In this document: piece after piece, positions 9,442 through 16,647 of the stretch
How the letters are laid out: the number at the start of each line of letters is the position of its first letter
Position numbering within the stretch: the first letter of the stretch is position 1
Assembly (NCBI GenBank): GCA_023428295.1
Contig: JAEYYV010000215.1
Location: forward strand, 1-28,344
Length of the DNA: 28,344 bases
DNA from: Pseudomonadota bacterium
GTDB lineage: Bacteria; Myxococcota_A; Polyangia; Haliangiales; Haliangiaceae
Reading direction: 5' to 3'
Translations under genes and position numbers: made by a program
The notes under the pieces: model-generated
What the model was told of the DNA's origin: nothing
Databases searched by the model: none
Seen by the model: only the letters and a program-made list of their open reading frames with translations

Positions 9442-10092
9442 CTACTTCGGAGCGCTCGCGACGTCGACCACGGCGGCCGCGTAGGCCGTCGCCGCGGCCT
9501 CGCACGCATCGAGATCACCGGTCAGCCACGCACACGCGAAGTTGGTCTCGGTCGGTGGCGGTTGGATCTTCACGACGCGCACGTCGGCTGCCTTGAGCGC
9601 CGCGTCCAGACCGATCGTCGCTTCGATCGGTGGCGCGACGAGATATGCCATCGGCGTCCCGACGGCGAGCCCGGCCTCCTTGCCGAGGTACTCGCCGAGC
9701 GATGAGATGACGTGCGGGAACACGGTGACCGTGCGCTTGCCGTCGGCGTCGTAGAAGCACGCGTCGTGCTGCAAGCAGCGCAACAGCGCGTCGAGACCGC
9801 TGTCGATCGCCGCGGGCTCGTTCGCCGCGATCACGCCGAGGATCTCGCCGGACAGGCGCCCGCTCGCGTGCGCTGCACCGGCGTAGAAGCTCTTCGCGAA
9901 GATCACGTCGACGGGCGCGTGCTTCGTCGCTTCGTCGAGCGCGACGTACATCGCGTCGTCCTGATCGCACGTGACGAGCCCGAGCGATCGATGCTTGTCC
10001 GGATCGCCACCGTACGCGCGCACGAGGCTCGGATCGGCGTTCGGCAAGCGCCGCACGCTCAGCACCGTCGGGAGGATCGGCTCGAGGACCAC
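9442..10092 (-). CDS. eutL: EutL, trimeric tandem-BMC shell protein of the ethanolamine microcompartment
   Basis: The 216 residues correspond to E. coli EutL (219) from end to end. Shared stretches include RSLGLVTCDQDDAMYVALDEATK, KSFYAGAAHASG (E. coli RSLYAGAAHGPS), GTPMAYLVAPPIEATIGLDAALKAADV and PPPTETNFACAWLTG. EutL is a tandem-domain BMC shell protein that trimerises and has a central pore that can open or close. The start is GTG at 10090-10092; no good Shine-Dalgarno is seen. It lies 59 bp downstream of eutC in the same direction, the same relative order as the enteric eutB-eutC-eutL. No other BMC-H or pentameric shell gene is in the window, so a shell would need parts encoded elsewhere. 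Confidence 0.95.
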   Translation of the reverse strand: MVLEPILPTVLSVRRLPNADPSLVRAYGGDPDKHRSLGLVTCDQDDAMYVALDEATKHAPVDVIFAKSFYAGAAHASGRLSGEILGVIAANEPAAIDSGLDALLRCLQHDACFYDADGKRTVTVFPHVISSLGEYLGKEAGLAVGTPMAYLVAPPIEATIGLDAALKAADVRVVKIQPPPTETNFACAWLTGDLDACEAAATAYAAAVVDVASAPK

Positions 10093-10151
10093 GGCGCGAG
10101 CCTAGCCGAAGCGCGCGACGAGCCGCATCCGCGCCGGCGACTATCGCCTCG

Positions 10152-11054
10152 CTACGACCGACCGACGAGCTTCTGCCGCACCTGCGGCTCGCGATAGCCG
10201 CGACCGCCCGCGACCTCGCCGAGCCTTCCGAGATCGAGCAGCACGCCCGACACGCGTTGATCGATCATCGCCTTCGCGAGCGCCGCCAACCGCTCCGCCG
10301 CGTCGTCGGGGACGATGCCGCGCGCGTGGATGTTCGAGATCATGTTTCGATCGCCATCGGTGTTTCCGATCTTCGGATCGTAGACGACGTACGCCGAGAG
10401 CCCGTCGCCGGTGCCGAGGCCGGGCCGCTCGCCGAGGAGGATCATCGACACCTTGGCGCCGACCTCTTGTCCGATCTCGTCCTCGAGCCACACCCGCGCG
10501 AACCGCGCGGCGACGGGCGTTCCCACGCGCAGACCGCGGCGCTCGCACGCGCGAACGACCGCATCGTGCAGCGCCTTGCCCGTCTGCATGCACGCGACCG
10601 CGCTGAGGCCATCGGCCACGATGATCTGTACGTCGACGTTCTTCGTGCATCGCGATCGCACGACCGCGAGCGAGTCATCGTCGAGCCGCCGGCCGAGGTC
10701 GGGGCGTAGCAAGAACTCACGGTGGCTCGTCACGCGGGAGCGCACGCCGACAAACCCGTTCTCCTCGGCCCACTCGTCGGGAAGCTCCGCGCTCACGGCA
10801 GCGTGAGCCACCGCGAGCTCCGCCTGGAACTGCAGCACCACGTCGGTCGCATAGCGTGTCCCGACGTGTCCGATCCCGAGGAGTGCGGTCGTGTGTCGCG
10901 CGGCCTCGATCGCGAACGGTGAGACCTCGGGGCGCGGGGTATAGACGCGTGCGGGAGGTGCTGGAATCGCTGGCATCACGGGGATCGGCGGGAGCGGGTC
11001 TGCCGCTCCGAGCTCCGCCCGCAACCGATCCATGAGCTGGCGCGTCCTGCTCAT
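10152..11054 (-). CDS. eutC: Ethanolamine ammonia-lyase small subunit EutC
   Basis: A 300-residue protein matching the EutC family: the N-terminal TPARVxLGxxGxxxxT-like region appears as ALLGIGHVGTRYATDVVLQFQAELAVAHAAV, then LRPDLGRRLDDDSL, CTKNVDVQIIVADGLSA, GTPVAARFARVWLEDEIGQEVGAK and ILLGERPGLGTGDGLSAYVVYDPKIGNTDGDRNMISNIHARGI. The last stretch is strongly conserved in EutC. EutC pairs with EutB, binds adenosylcobalamin at the interface, and the enzyme converts ethanolamine to acetaldehyde and ammonia. A Pro-rich linker at residues ~20-42 precedes the core. Unusually, eutC is separated from eutB by a 122-residue lipoprotein gene on the other strand. It therefore needs its own promoter in the 47-bp gap at 11055-11101, or a transcript reading antisense through that gene. 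Confidence 0.96.
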   Translation of the reverse strand: MSRTRQLMDRLRAELGAADPLPPIPVMPAIPAPPARVYTPRPEVSPFAIEAARHTTALLGIGHVGTRYATDVVLQFQAELAVAHAAVSAELPDEWAEENGFVGVRSRVTSHREFLLRPDLGRRLDDDSLAVVRSRCTKNVDVQIIVADGLSAVACMQTGKALHDAVVRACERRGLRVGTPVAARFARVWLEDEIGQEVGAKVSMILLGERPGLGTGDGLSAYVVYDPKIGNTDGDRNMISNIHARGIVPDDAAERLAALAKAMIDQRVSGVLLDLGRLGEVAGGRGYREPQVRQKLVGRS

Positions 11055-11101
11055 CGAGACTCGTGCAACCTACCCCAACTTCGGATAGGATTGGCCTTCC
11101 C

Positions 11102-11470
11102 ATGCGCTCCCTCCTCGCCCTGATCGTCCTCACGTCGGGATGCATCGCGGCCGAACCTGGCAGCGGCAAGGACATGGCAACCACGCAGCGCAGGGCGTGC
11201 ACGGAGCTCGAGGGCCTGACGTTTCAAGGCGCGAGCAACGCGCAGCTCGTCGCGTTCGCCGCCGACGATGCCGAGTACTCCACGTACACGGAGACGCAAG
11301 CGGACGGCACGCAGTCGATGGGTCTTGCCCAGTGCATCAACGCGGGCAACACCACGGTCATCTACATCGATGGCATCACGGATCACTGGAGCGCGCGCGC
11401 GGACCTGCCCACGGCGGGCGGCATGTACCTCCAGTGGACCGACGGACAGACGTTCGCCGCGCGCCTGTAA
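11102..11470 (+). CDS. Small lipoprotein lodged between eutC and eutB on the opposite strand
   Basis: The 122-residue product has a lipoprotein signal, MRSLLALIVLTSGC, with Cys14 as the lipidation site. The mature part is small and polar, with a Cys pair (RRACTELEG and GLAQCINAGNT) that could form a disulfide. It includes aromatic strands (YIDGITDHWSARADLP, MYLQWTDGQTF). I do not recognise the family. Start 11102 gives the clean signal peptide; an in-frame upstream start at 11063 would bury it. It diverges from eutC (47 bp) and converges on eutB, with only 3 bp between the stops. Its signal peptide, length and coding-like composition argue that it is real rather than antisense noise; the opposite strand here has no credible gene. 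Confidence 0.75.
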   Translation: MRSLLALIVLTSGCIAAEPGSGKDMATTQRRACTELEGLTFQGASNAQLVAFAADDAEYSTYTETQADGTQSMGLAQCINAGNTTVIYIDGITDHWSARADLPTAGGMYLQWTDGQTFAARL

Positions 11471-11473
11471 GCG

Positions 11474-12838
11474 CTAGCGAACCGCGCTGACGTCGCCAAA
11501 CTTCGGGCCCGGCGCATCGCCGCGCCAGATGCCTTTGTCGTCGAGCCACGCGTCGAACTCCGGCGTGGGCCGCTTGTTGATGAGGCGGCGCAGCGTCGGG
11601 ATGTCGTGATAGCTCGTCGACTGATAGTTCAACATGATGTCGTCGCCGACCGGCAGGGACATGAGGTACGTGCACCCGGCGGTGCCGAGCAGGACCTTCA
11701 AGCTCTCGAGCTCGTCCTGCGTCATCGACGCGTGATACGTGAAGCACGCATCGCAGCCCATGGGCAGTCCGAGGAGCTTGCCCATGAAGTGATCCTCGAG
11801 CGCCGCGCGCGAGATCTGCGGACCGTCCTCGAGATACTCGGGGCCGATGAACCCGACGACGGTGTTCACGAGGAACGGCTTGTAGCGGCGCGCCATGCCG
11901 TACGCGCGCGCTTCGATCGTCACCTGATCCGCGCCGTGATGCGCAGCGCTCGACAGCGCCGAGCCTTGGCCGGTCTCGAAGTACATGCGGTTGGGGCCCT
12001 TGGTGGTGCCGCGCTCCTTCATCATCGCGAACGCTTCGTCGATCAGCTTCGCGCTGATGCCGAACGCTTTGTTCGCCTGCTCGGTGCCGGCGAGCGACTG
12101 GAACATCAGGTCCATCGGACAGCCGAGCTCGAGCGCCTTCATCTGCACGGTGACGTGCGAGAGCACGCAGTGCTGCGTCGGACACGCGTTGCGCCGGAGC
12201 ACCTCGTCGATCGCCGTCAGGATCTCCGCCGTCGACTCGGGCGTATCCGTCGCGGGGTTGACGCCGATCACCGCGTCGCCGCAGCCGTACGCGAGCCCCT
12301 CGCGCATCGAGGCGAGAATGCCCTGCACGTCGTCGGTCGGGTGATTCGGCTGGCAGCGCGACGAGAGTCGGCCCGGCAACCCGAGCGTGTTGTTCGCGCG
12401 CACCACGACCTGCGCCTTCGCTCCGACGGTCATGAGATCGAAGTTCGACATCAGCTTGCTCGCCGCCGCCACCATCTCCGGCGTGAGCCCGGGCGAGACC
12501 GCGCGCAGCGTGGGGCCGGTGGTGCCGATGTCGAGCAGCCACTCGCGGAACTGTCCGACGGTCAGATGGCCCACCGCGCGAAACGCCTGCTCGTCGAGCT
12601 CGTCCTCGACGAGGCGCGTGAGCTCGTCCTGCTCGTACGGAACCACCGGGTTCTCGCGCAGCTCGCGCAGCGTCAGGTTCGCGAGCACCGCACGCGCGGC
12701 GACGCGCTCGACCGCATCGCGCGCGGAGATTCCGGCGAGGTCGTCACCGCTCTTCGGTGGGTTCGCCTTCGCGAGCACTTCCTTCACCGACGCGAAGCGA
12801 TAGCTCGTGCCGCGAATCGTCGATGCGAGCCGGGTCAT
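11474..12838 (-). CDS. eutB: Ethanolamine ammonia-lyase large subunit EutB
   Basis: The 454-residue protein (E. coli EutB 453) is collinear with the family: SVKEVLAKANPPKSGDDLAGI near the N-terminus, LPGRLSSRCQPNHPTDDVQ, GDAVIGVNPATD, FETGQGSALSSAAHHGADQVT, VNTVVGFIGPEYL, EDHFMGKLLGLPMGCDACFTYHA and GDDIMLNYQSTSYHD. Residues equivalent to the E. coli substrate and radical site (Arg160, Gln162, Asn193, Glu287, Asp362) are present. It is the catalytic TIM-barrel subunit that uses adenosylcobalamin with EutC. ATG 12838 aligns with the E. coli N-terminus; ATG 12847 is three codons upstream, and the frame is open to 12901. No Shine-Dalgarno is evident. A terminator-like hairpin lies only ~30 nt upstream. 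Confidence 0.97.
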   Translation of the reverse strand: MTRLASTIRGTSYRFASVKEVLAKANPPKSGDDLAGISARDAVERVAARAVLANLTLRELRENPVVPYEQDELTRLVEDELDEQAFRAVGHLTVGQFREWLLDIGTTGPTLRAVSPGLTPEMVAAASKLMSNFDLMTVGAKAQVVVRANNTLGLPGRLSSRCQPNHPTDDVQGILASMREGLAYGCGDAVIGVNPATDTPESTAEILTAIDEVLRRNACPTQHCVLSHVTVQMKALELGCPMDLMFQSLAGTEQANKAFGISAKLIDEAFAMMKERGTTKGPNRMYFETGQGSALSSAAHHGADQVTIEARAYGMARRYKPFLVNTVVGFIGPEYLEDGPQISRAALEDHFMGKLLGLPMGCDACFTYHASMTQDELESLKVLLGTAGCTYLMSLPVGDDIMLNYQSTSYHDIPTLRRLINKRPTPEFDAWLDDKGIWRGDAPGPKFGDVSAVR

Positions 12839-12866
12839 CGTCGTCATCGTCGTCCGGCGACCGTAC

Positions 12867-12923
12867 GAAAATAAAACGCCGCACGCCACCAATGGGTCCA
12901 CAGACCCGGAGTGACGTGCGGCG
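12867..12923 (-). terminator. Intrinsic-terminator-like hairpin between the DUF2231 gene and eutB
   Basis: Reading leftward, arms CGCCGCACG (12877-12885) and CGTGCGGCG (12915-12923) pair perfectly over 9 bp. Inside them GGGTC-cac a-GACCC (12894-12907) pairs over 5 bp with a 4-nt loop. On the minus strand the stem is followed by GTTTTATTTTC, a good U-tract. It can end the DUF2231 transcript. Since only about 20-30 nt separate it from the eutB start, it may also act as an attenuator in the eutB leader. Confidence 0.75.
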
Positions 12924-12956
12924 GAGAGTAAGGATCAAGCTAAGCGAAACTACGGA

Positions 12957-13544
12957 TCAGTGAATCGTGATCGCTGCCGGGCGGCGCGTCGCATAGAGAC
13001 GCGGGGCGGGCAGGCGCTCGAGGTGAGCGAGGACTTCGTCGAGCTCGGGCTCGCGGCTCGGCACGCTCGGGCGAACCCGCGCGGGCTTGATGCCGACGTG
13101 ATGCGTCTGCACCAGCGCATAGCCGAGCATCCCGGCGCTGACCATCGACACGAAGCCCACGGTCCCGACGGCGAGCGGAATCGTCGCGTTCAGCGTGTAG
13201 ACGCCGTCCACCATCTCGCGTCCGCTCCATCCGCGATAGAGGAGCGCCGCGCTCGTGGCGAACAGCGCGATGGTCAGCACGTTGAACAGCGCGTGTTGCT
13301 TCGCGACGCCGCGCGCGCGCGACTGGTTCGGCAAGGCGACGTAGTCGATCACGCCGGGAATCACGGCCGCGAGCGCAGCGACGATGCCGGCGATGTTCGC
13401 GACCATCGCCGCGCGGTAGTAGAAGATGTCGTGCGTGCCGATATACGCGAGCTCGAGGCCGATCGTCGCGGTGAACAGCGCGATCGGAAAGCCGACGAGC
13501 ATCGGGTGGATGGCGTGACCTGCGATGCGTGCCTTGCTGTACAT
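12957..13544 (-). CDS. DUF2231-family membrane protein
   Basis: A 195-residue inner-membrane protein. The N-terminal GHAIHPMLVGFPIALFTATIGLELAYI is the hallmark of the DUF2231 family (HPxLVxFPIALF), followed by three more hydrophobic helices: VANIAGIVAALAAVIPGVIDYVAL, ALFNVLTIALFATSAALLY, and AVGTVGFVSMVSAGMLGYAL. The C-terminal ~45 residues are a cytoplasmic or periplasmic Arg/Pro-rich tail. Members often sit near Rieske, heme or oxidoreductase genes, and the conserved His suggest a heme or redox link, but the function is unproven. ATG 13542-13544 starts the protein at MYSKARIAGH, the usual family N-terminus. It is upstream of eutB in the same direction but separated by the terminator. Confidence 0.88.
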   Translation of the reverse strand: MYSKARIAGHAIHPMLVGFPIALFTATIGLELAYIGTHDIFYYRAAMVANIAGIVAALAAVIPGVIDYVALPNQSRARGVAKQHALFNVLTIALFATSAALLYRGWSGREMVDGVYTLNATIPLAVGTVGFVSMVSAGMLGYALVQTHHVGIKPARVRPSVPSREPELDEVLAHLERLPAPRLYATRRPAAITIH

Positions 13545-14030
13545 GGTCGGACCCAGTTGCAGCCGTCATGCCGCGACGAGCTCGCAGCGATTTCGTCGCG
13601 CCATCGCACGTTCGTCCGTGCGGTGGATCGAACGTCGAGCGCACACGCCACGTGACCCGCGTCTTCGCGCGGATCACATCGTATGAAGCGTACGCGTCTG
13701 TTGCGCAGTGGGCGCGAGCGCGCCGCGCCGGGCGAAACGAGTCATAGAAACCACGATCGCCGTCGGGAGTTCGCGCGAGCCCGCTCGTCGAGCGCCTCCG
13801 CACGACGTTCGTGGGCGAGCACGTTCGTCGAGGACGTCATGACCGAGGAGAGGACGCGGGGGGCAAACACCCAGCCACAGAGATCTTTGGACGAGTTAGC
13901 AGCGTGGGATCGCTAACGATTCGCCGCGTTCCGCGCCGACCTCGCGCAACGGGATGCACGACGTGCGCACGGCTCGGATCGCCAATGCACGTCCGCAGTT
14001 ACGGCACGAGCCCTGCTCTTGTTCGCGCCC
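13545..14030. other. 486-bp intergenic region between divergent genes, nothing recognised
   Basis: No supported gene, tRNA or repeat is visible. Open frames here are GC-driven shadows without start context or domain signals. One inverted repeat, GTTAGC (13895-13900) with GCTAAC (13912-13917), was seen. The region must carry promoters for the DUF2231 gene (left) and the first protease (right), but no convincing -35/-10 pair was found. Confidence 0.5.
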
Positions 14031-15071
14031 ATGTCGCGAACGCTTGCGGTTGCTTCGCTGCTTCTTCCCACCCTCGCCCTCGCGGAAACGCGGGGCCAGA
14101 TCTCCCAGCTCCACTTCGATGCGGCGGCGACGCCGGTCATCGGTGGGAGCGCCGTGCCTGCGGGCAAGTGGCCCGATGCGGTCGCCGTAGTCGGTGCGCA
14201 GGGCTCGTGCACCGGCACGTTGATCGCGCCGGACATCGTGCTCACCGCCGGTCACTGCGCGGACGCGGGGCTCACGCAGGTCATCGCGAACACGACGAAC
14301 TACAACGGACCGGGCGGCATTCGCTCGCAGATCGCGTCGATCACCGCGTATCCGAACTGGGAGAACACGTTCGACATCGCGGTCATCAAGCTGACCACGC
14401 CGATCACGAGCGTCACGCCGCGTCCCGTCGGCGCGGGCTGCACGTTCCAAGGCTTCTCGAGCAACATGATGGTGCACCTCGTCGGGTTCGGTCTCACCGA
14501 CAGGGCGGGGCAGGGCAACAACACGCAGCTTCGCGAAGCGACCGCACCGGTCGTGGACCCGACGTGCTCGGGCTCCGGCATGGGTTGTTCGGCGGGCGCA
14601 GCGCCGGGTGGCGAGTTCGTCGCCGGTGGAAACGGCACGGACTCGTGCTTCGGTGACTCGGGTGGTCCCGTCTATCTCGACACGCCGCGCGGCACGATGG
14701 TGATCGCGGCGGTCTCGCGCGGGCTCGACAACTCGGCCACGCCGTGCGGTGGTGGCGGCATCTACGTGCGCACGGACAAGGTGCTGCAGTGGATCGAGCA
14801 AACGGCCGGCACGCCGGTGAGCAAAGATAGCTGCGCGGGCGTCACGCCTCCGCCCGATCCGAGCGAGGACGGCGAGGAGACTCCACCCGGTGGCGGCGGC
14901 ACTCCGCAGAGCCCCGAGGACAACACGAGCGGCGGAACGTACGGCGGCGAGATCACCGGCGGTTGCTCGACGAGTGGAGGCTCGGCGGCAGGGTTGCTCC
15001 TCGGTCTCGCGGTGTTCGGTCTGCGTCGTCGTCGCTCGTCGAACGCCGCTGTCGTGCACGCGCGGTCCTAG
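14031..15071 (+). CDS. Secreted trypsin-like serine protease with MYXO-CTERM sorting tag
   Basis: A 346-residue S1-family protease from ATG 14031. The signal peptide MSRTLAVASLLLPTLALA is followed by a mature domain with VIGGS, an altered form of the activation-site IVGG. The triad is His75 (LTAGHC), Asp115 (TFDIAVIK) and Ser210 (GDSGGP). Asp204, six residues before the Ser, is the S1-pocket residue of trypsin, predicting cleavage after Arg/Lys. A Pro/Glu/Gly-rich linker (~270-308) leads to GGCSTSG, a hydrophobic helix and RRRR at the end. This is the MYXO-CTERM pattern, thought to be processed at the Cys for surface anchoring. The upstream TTG at 14019 adds only four residues. It is paralogous to the protease at 15706, and its stop overlaps that of a small minus-strand gene. 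Confidence 0.92.
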   Translation: MSRTLAVASLLLPTLALAETRGQISQLHFDAAATPVIGGSAVPAGKWPDAVAVVGAQGSCTGTLIAPDIVLTAGHCADAGLTQVIANTTNYNGPGGIRSQIASITAYPNWENTFDIAVIKLTTPITSVTPRPVGAGCTFQGFSSNMMVHLVGFGLTDRAGQGNNTQLREATAPVVDPTCSGSGMGCSAGAAPGGEFVAGGNGTDSCFGDSGGPVYLDTPRGTMVIAAVSRGLDNSATPCGGGGIYVRTDKVLQWIEQTAGTPVSKDSCAGVTPPPDPSEDGEETPPGGGGTPQSPEDNTSGGTYGGEITGGCSTSGGSAAGLLLGLAVFGLRRRRSSNAAVVHARS

Positions 15072-15189
15072 TCGTCGCTGGTCTCGGGCGCCTCGGGGTG
15101 TCCGTACCGCGTCCCGCGATCGACATCGCGACGACGAATGCGGCTCCTGCCACGAGCGCTGCGACTCCAGCCATCACCGACGTGATCAT
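15068..15189 (-). pseudogene. Possible small membrane protein, apparently frameshifted
   Basis: From ATG 15187-15189 the minus strand encodes MITSVMAGVAALVAGAAF and a further VVAMSIAGRG, a convincing single TM helix. The frame then turns into Arg/Pro-rich noise running back through the protease gene. In the next frame a short acidic tail (YGHPEAPETSDD) ends at TAG 15068-15070, exactly overlapping the protease stop in convergent orientation. A one-base change near 15100-15115 would give a compact ~41-residue membrane protein. This could be a sequencing error, a real frameshift or coincidence. It lies 18 nt downstream of the tail-anchored gene at 15207. Confidence 0.35.
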
Positions 15190-15206
15190 CGCGTCACCAT
15201 CATGGT

Positions 15207-15530
15207 TCAGGAGGCGAACATCGCGACGGCGGCCATCGCGAAGGCCATCGACGCGGCGATCATCGCGTACACGCGGCCGCGGCCGCGCTGCATCTGACCG
15301 ACCACCATCTGCATGGTCTGATCGGCGTCTTCCTTCGCGTCGCTCTTCTTGAAGATGCGTACGGGCTGCGTCGTTCCCGTCACGACGCTGAACTGCACGT
15401 GATCGATGAGCGAGATGCTTCCATCGTCCTCGTATCGATCTTCGAGCGGACGCTCGGAGTCGCCGCTCGGCTGCTCCGGTGCCACTTCATTGCCCTTCTT
15501 GAACCACAGCGTTTCACGAAACCGCGCCAT
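15207..15530 (-). CDS. Small C-tail-anchored membrane protein, unknown function
   Basis: A 107-residue protein. The N-terminal MARFRETLWFKKGNEVA is followed by a strongly acidic, polar cytoplasmic part (GDSERPLEDRYEDDGSISLIDHVQFSVVTG and a KKSDAKEDADQTMQMVVGQM segment). A single C-terminal helix (VYAMIAASMAFAMAAVAMFAS) could anchor it in the membrane, with basic RGRGR just before it. I know of no assigned function. It lies antisense to and between the two protease genes, diverging from the second one (175 bp). The ATG at 15528-15530 is preceded by TAGGAC, a weak Shine-Dalgarno. The possible small TM gene at 15189 would follow in the same transcript. Confidence 0.75.
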   Translation of the reverse strand: MARFRETLWFKKGNEVAPEQPSGDSERPLEDRYEDDGSISLIDHVQFSVVTGTTQPVRIFKKSDAKEDADQTMQMVVGQMQRGRGRVYAMIAASMAFAMAAVAMFAS

Positions 15531-15705
15531 GAAGTCCTAGGTCGGCCGTCGCGCCGCTTCGATGAGGTAGCTGTGGGTGAGAGCGAGTTTGTCCGGGTCC
15601 TGGCCGGTCACCGGACGCATGTCCGAAATCCGGCCGGACAAGATCGGTAAGGTACTTGAATCGTTCGAGTGGGGGGTGGCACCGAGGCTGCTGTACGACG
15701 CATCC

Positions 15706-16632
15706 ATGCTGCCCCGCCTCGTCTTCGTTTTTCTCGTTGTTGTCCGCATCGCACCCGCCACAGCGGATTCGGGATCGTCACCGATCGTCGGAGGGAGCAT
15801 CGCGCTGTCTTCGGACTGGCCCGATGTCGTCGGCATCTTGGGACGGGATGGCATGTGTACGGGGACGCTCGTCGCGCCGGACGTGGTGTTGACGGCGGGA
15901 CACTGCATCGACATCGAACCGATCTTCGTCGTCACGCACGCGGACAGCCTCGAGCCGGGAACACCGCGCGATCTCGTCGCCGTGAAGTGGTCGCGCGCGT
16001 ATCCCCGATGGGAAGACCGCTTCGACATCGGTGTCGTCGTGTTGCAGCGCATGGCGCGAACACCGCCGCGCGCGATCGCCACCGCATGTCTCGCCAACCA
16101 GCAGCTCGCCGCCGGCGCCGCGGTGACGATCGTCGGGTACGGAGCGATCTCGCCCAACGGGAGCGACGACAACGTACGGCTGCACGCCGCTCGCATCGCG
16201 GTGATCGATCCATTCTGCGAGTACGCCCCGGGTTGCTCGCGAGCGGCAGGAACCAACGCCGAGTTCGCGGCGGGCGGGCGTGGCACCGACGCGTGCTACG
16301 GCGATTCGGGAGGACCCGCATACATTCAAACGCCGCGTGGATACGCGCTCGCGGGCGTCACCTCACGAGCGCTCGATGTCGAGGGCTTGCCGTGTGGCAA
16401 CGGCGGCATCTACACGCGCGCGGACAAGGTCGTCGCGTGGATCCAGAGCGTGACGGAGCGTCGCCTCGAGCGCGTTGCGTGCGAGGGACCCACTGATGAC
16501 CCGGAGGCAACCATCGACGAGCTCGACGAGGCGTCCGGGTGCGCCGTCGGGAGCGGGGCTGGAGGAACGCTGTTCCTCGCGGCGAGCGTCGTTCTCGCGT
16601 TGTCGCGGAGGTGTCGTCGGCGAGGCGCGTGA
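15706..16632 (+). CDS. Second secreted trypsin-like serine protease with MYXO-CTERM-like tag
   Basis: A 308-residue paralogue of the 14031 protease. The signal peptide MLPRLVFVFLVVVRIAPATA precedes PIVGGS, a good IVGG-type activation site. The triad is His66 (LTAGHC), Asp107 (RFDIGV) and Ser201 (GDSGGP), with Asp195 in the trypsin specificity position. Near the end, SGCAVG leads into a hydrophobic stretch and RRCRRRGA, a variant MYXO-CTERM tag with a shorter linker than its paralogue. Shared segments such as GTLVAPDVVLTAGHC and ACYGDSGGPAYIQTPRG show recent common origin. ATG 15706 gives a clean signal peptide, while the frame stays open to 15577. It ends 15 bp before icd, so the icd promoter may lie inside it or the two may be cotranscribed. 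Confidence 0.9.
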   Translation: MLPRLVFVFLVVVRIAPATADSGSSPIVGGSIALSSDWPDVVGILGRDGMCTGTLVAPDVVLTAGHCIDIEPIFVVTHADSLEPGTPRDLVAVKWSRAYPRWEDRFDIGVVVLQRMARTPPRAIATACLANQQLAAGAAVTIVGYGAISPNGSDDNVRLHAARIAVIDPFCEYAPGCSRAAGTNAEFAAGGRGTDACYGDSGGPAYIQTPRGYALAGVTSRALDVEGLPCGNGGIYTRADKVVAWIQSVTERRLERVACEGPTDDPEATIDELDEASGCAVGSGAGGTLFLAASVVLALSRRCRRRGA

Positions 16633-16647
16633 TACAACGCCGCCAGC

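Noticed and set aside
12839..12956. Adenosylcobalamin riboswitch upstream of the B12-dependent eutB
   Set aside because: No B12-box (GCCACTG-type) sequence was found and the spacer is too short for the aptamer.
13545..14030. tRNA or small RNA gene in the long intergenic gap
   Set aside because: No cloverleaf, TTCGA-type T-loop with acceptor stem, or promoter-terminator pair could be found by eye.
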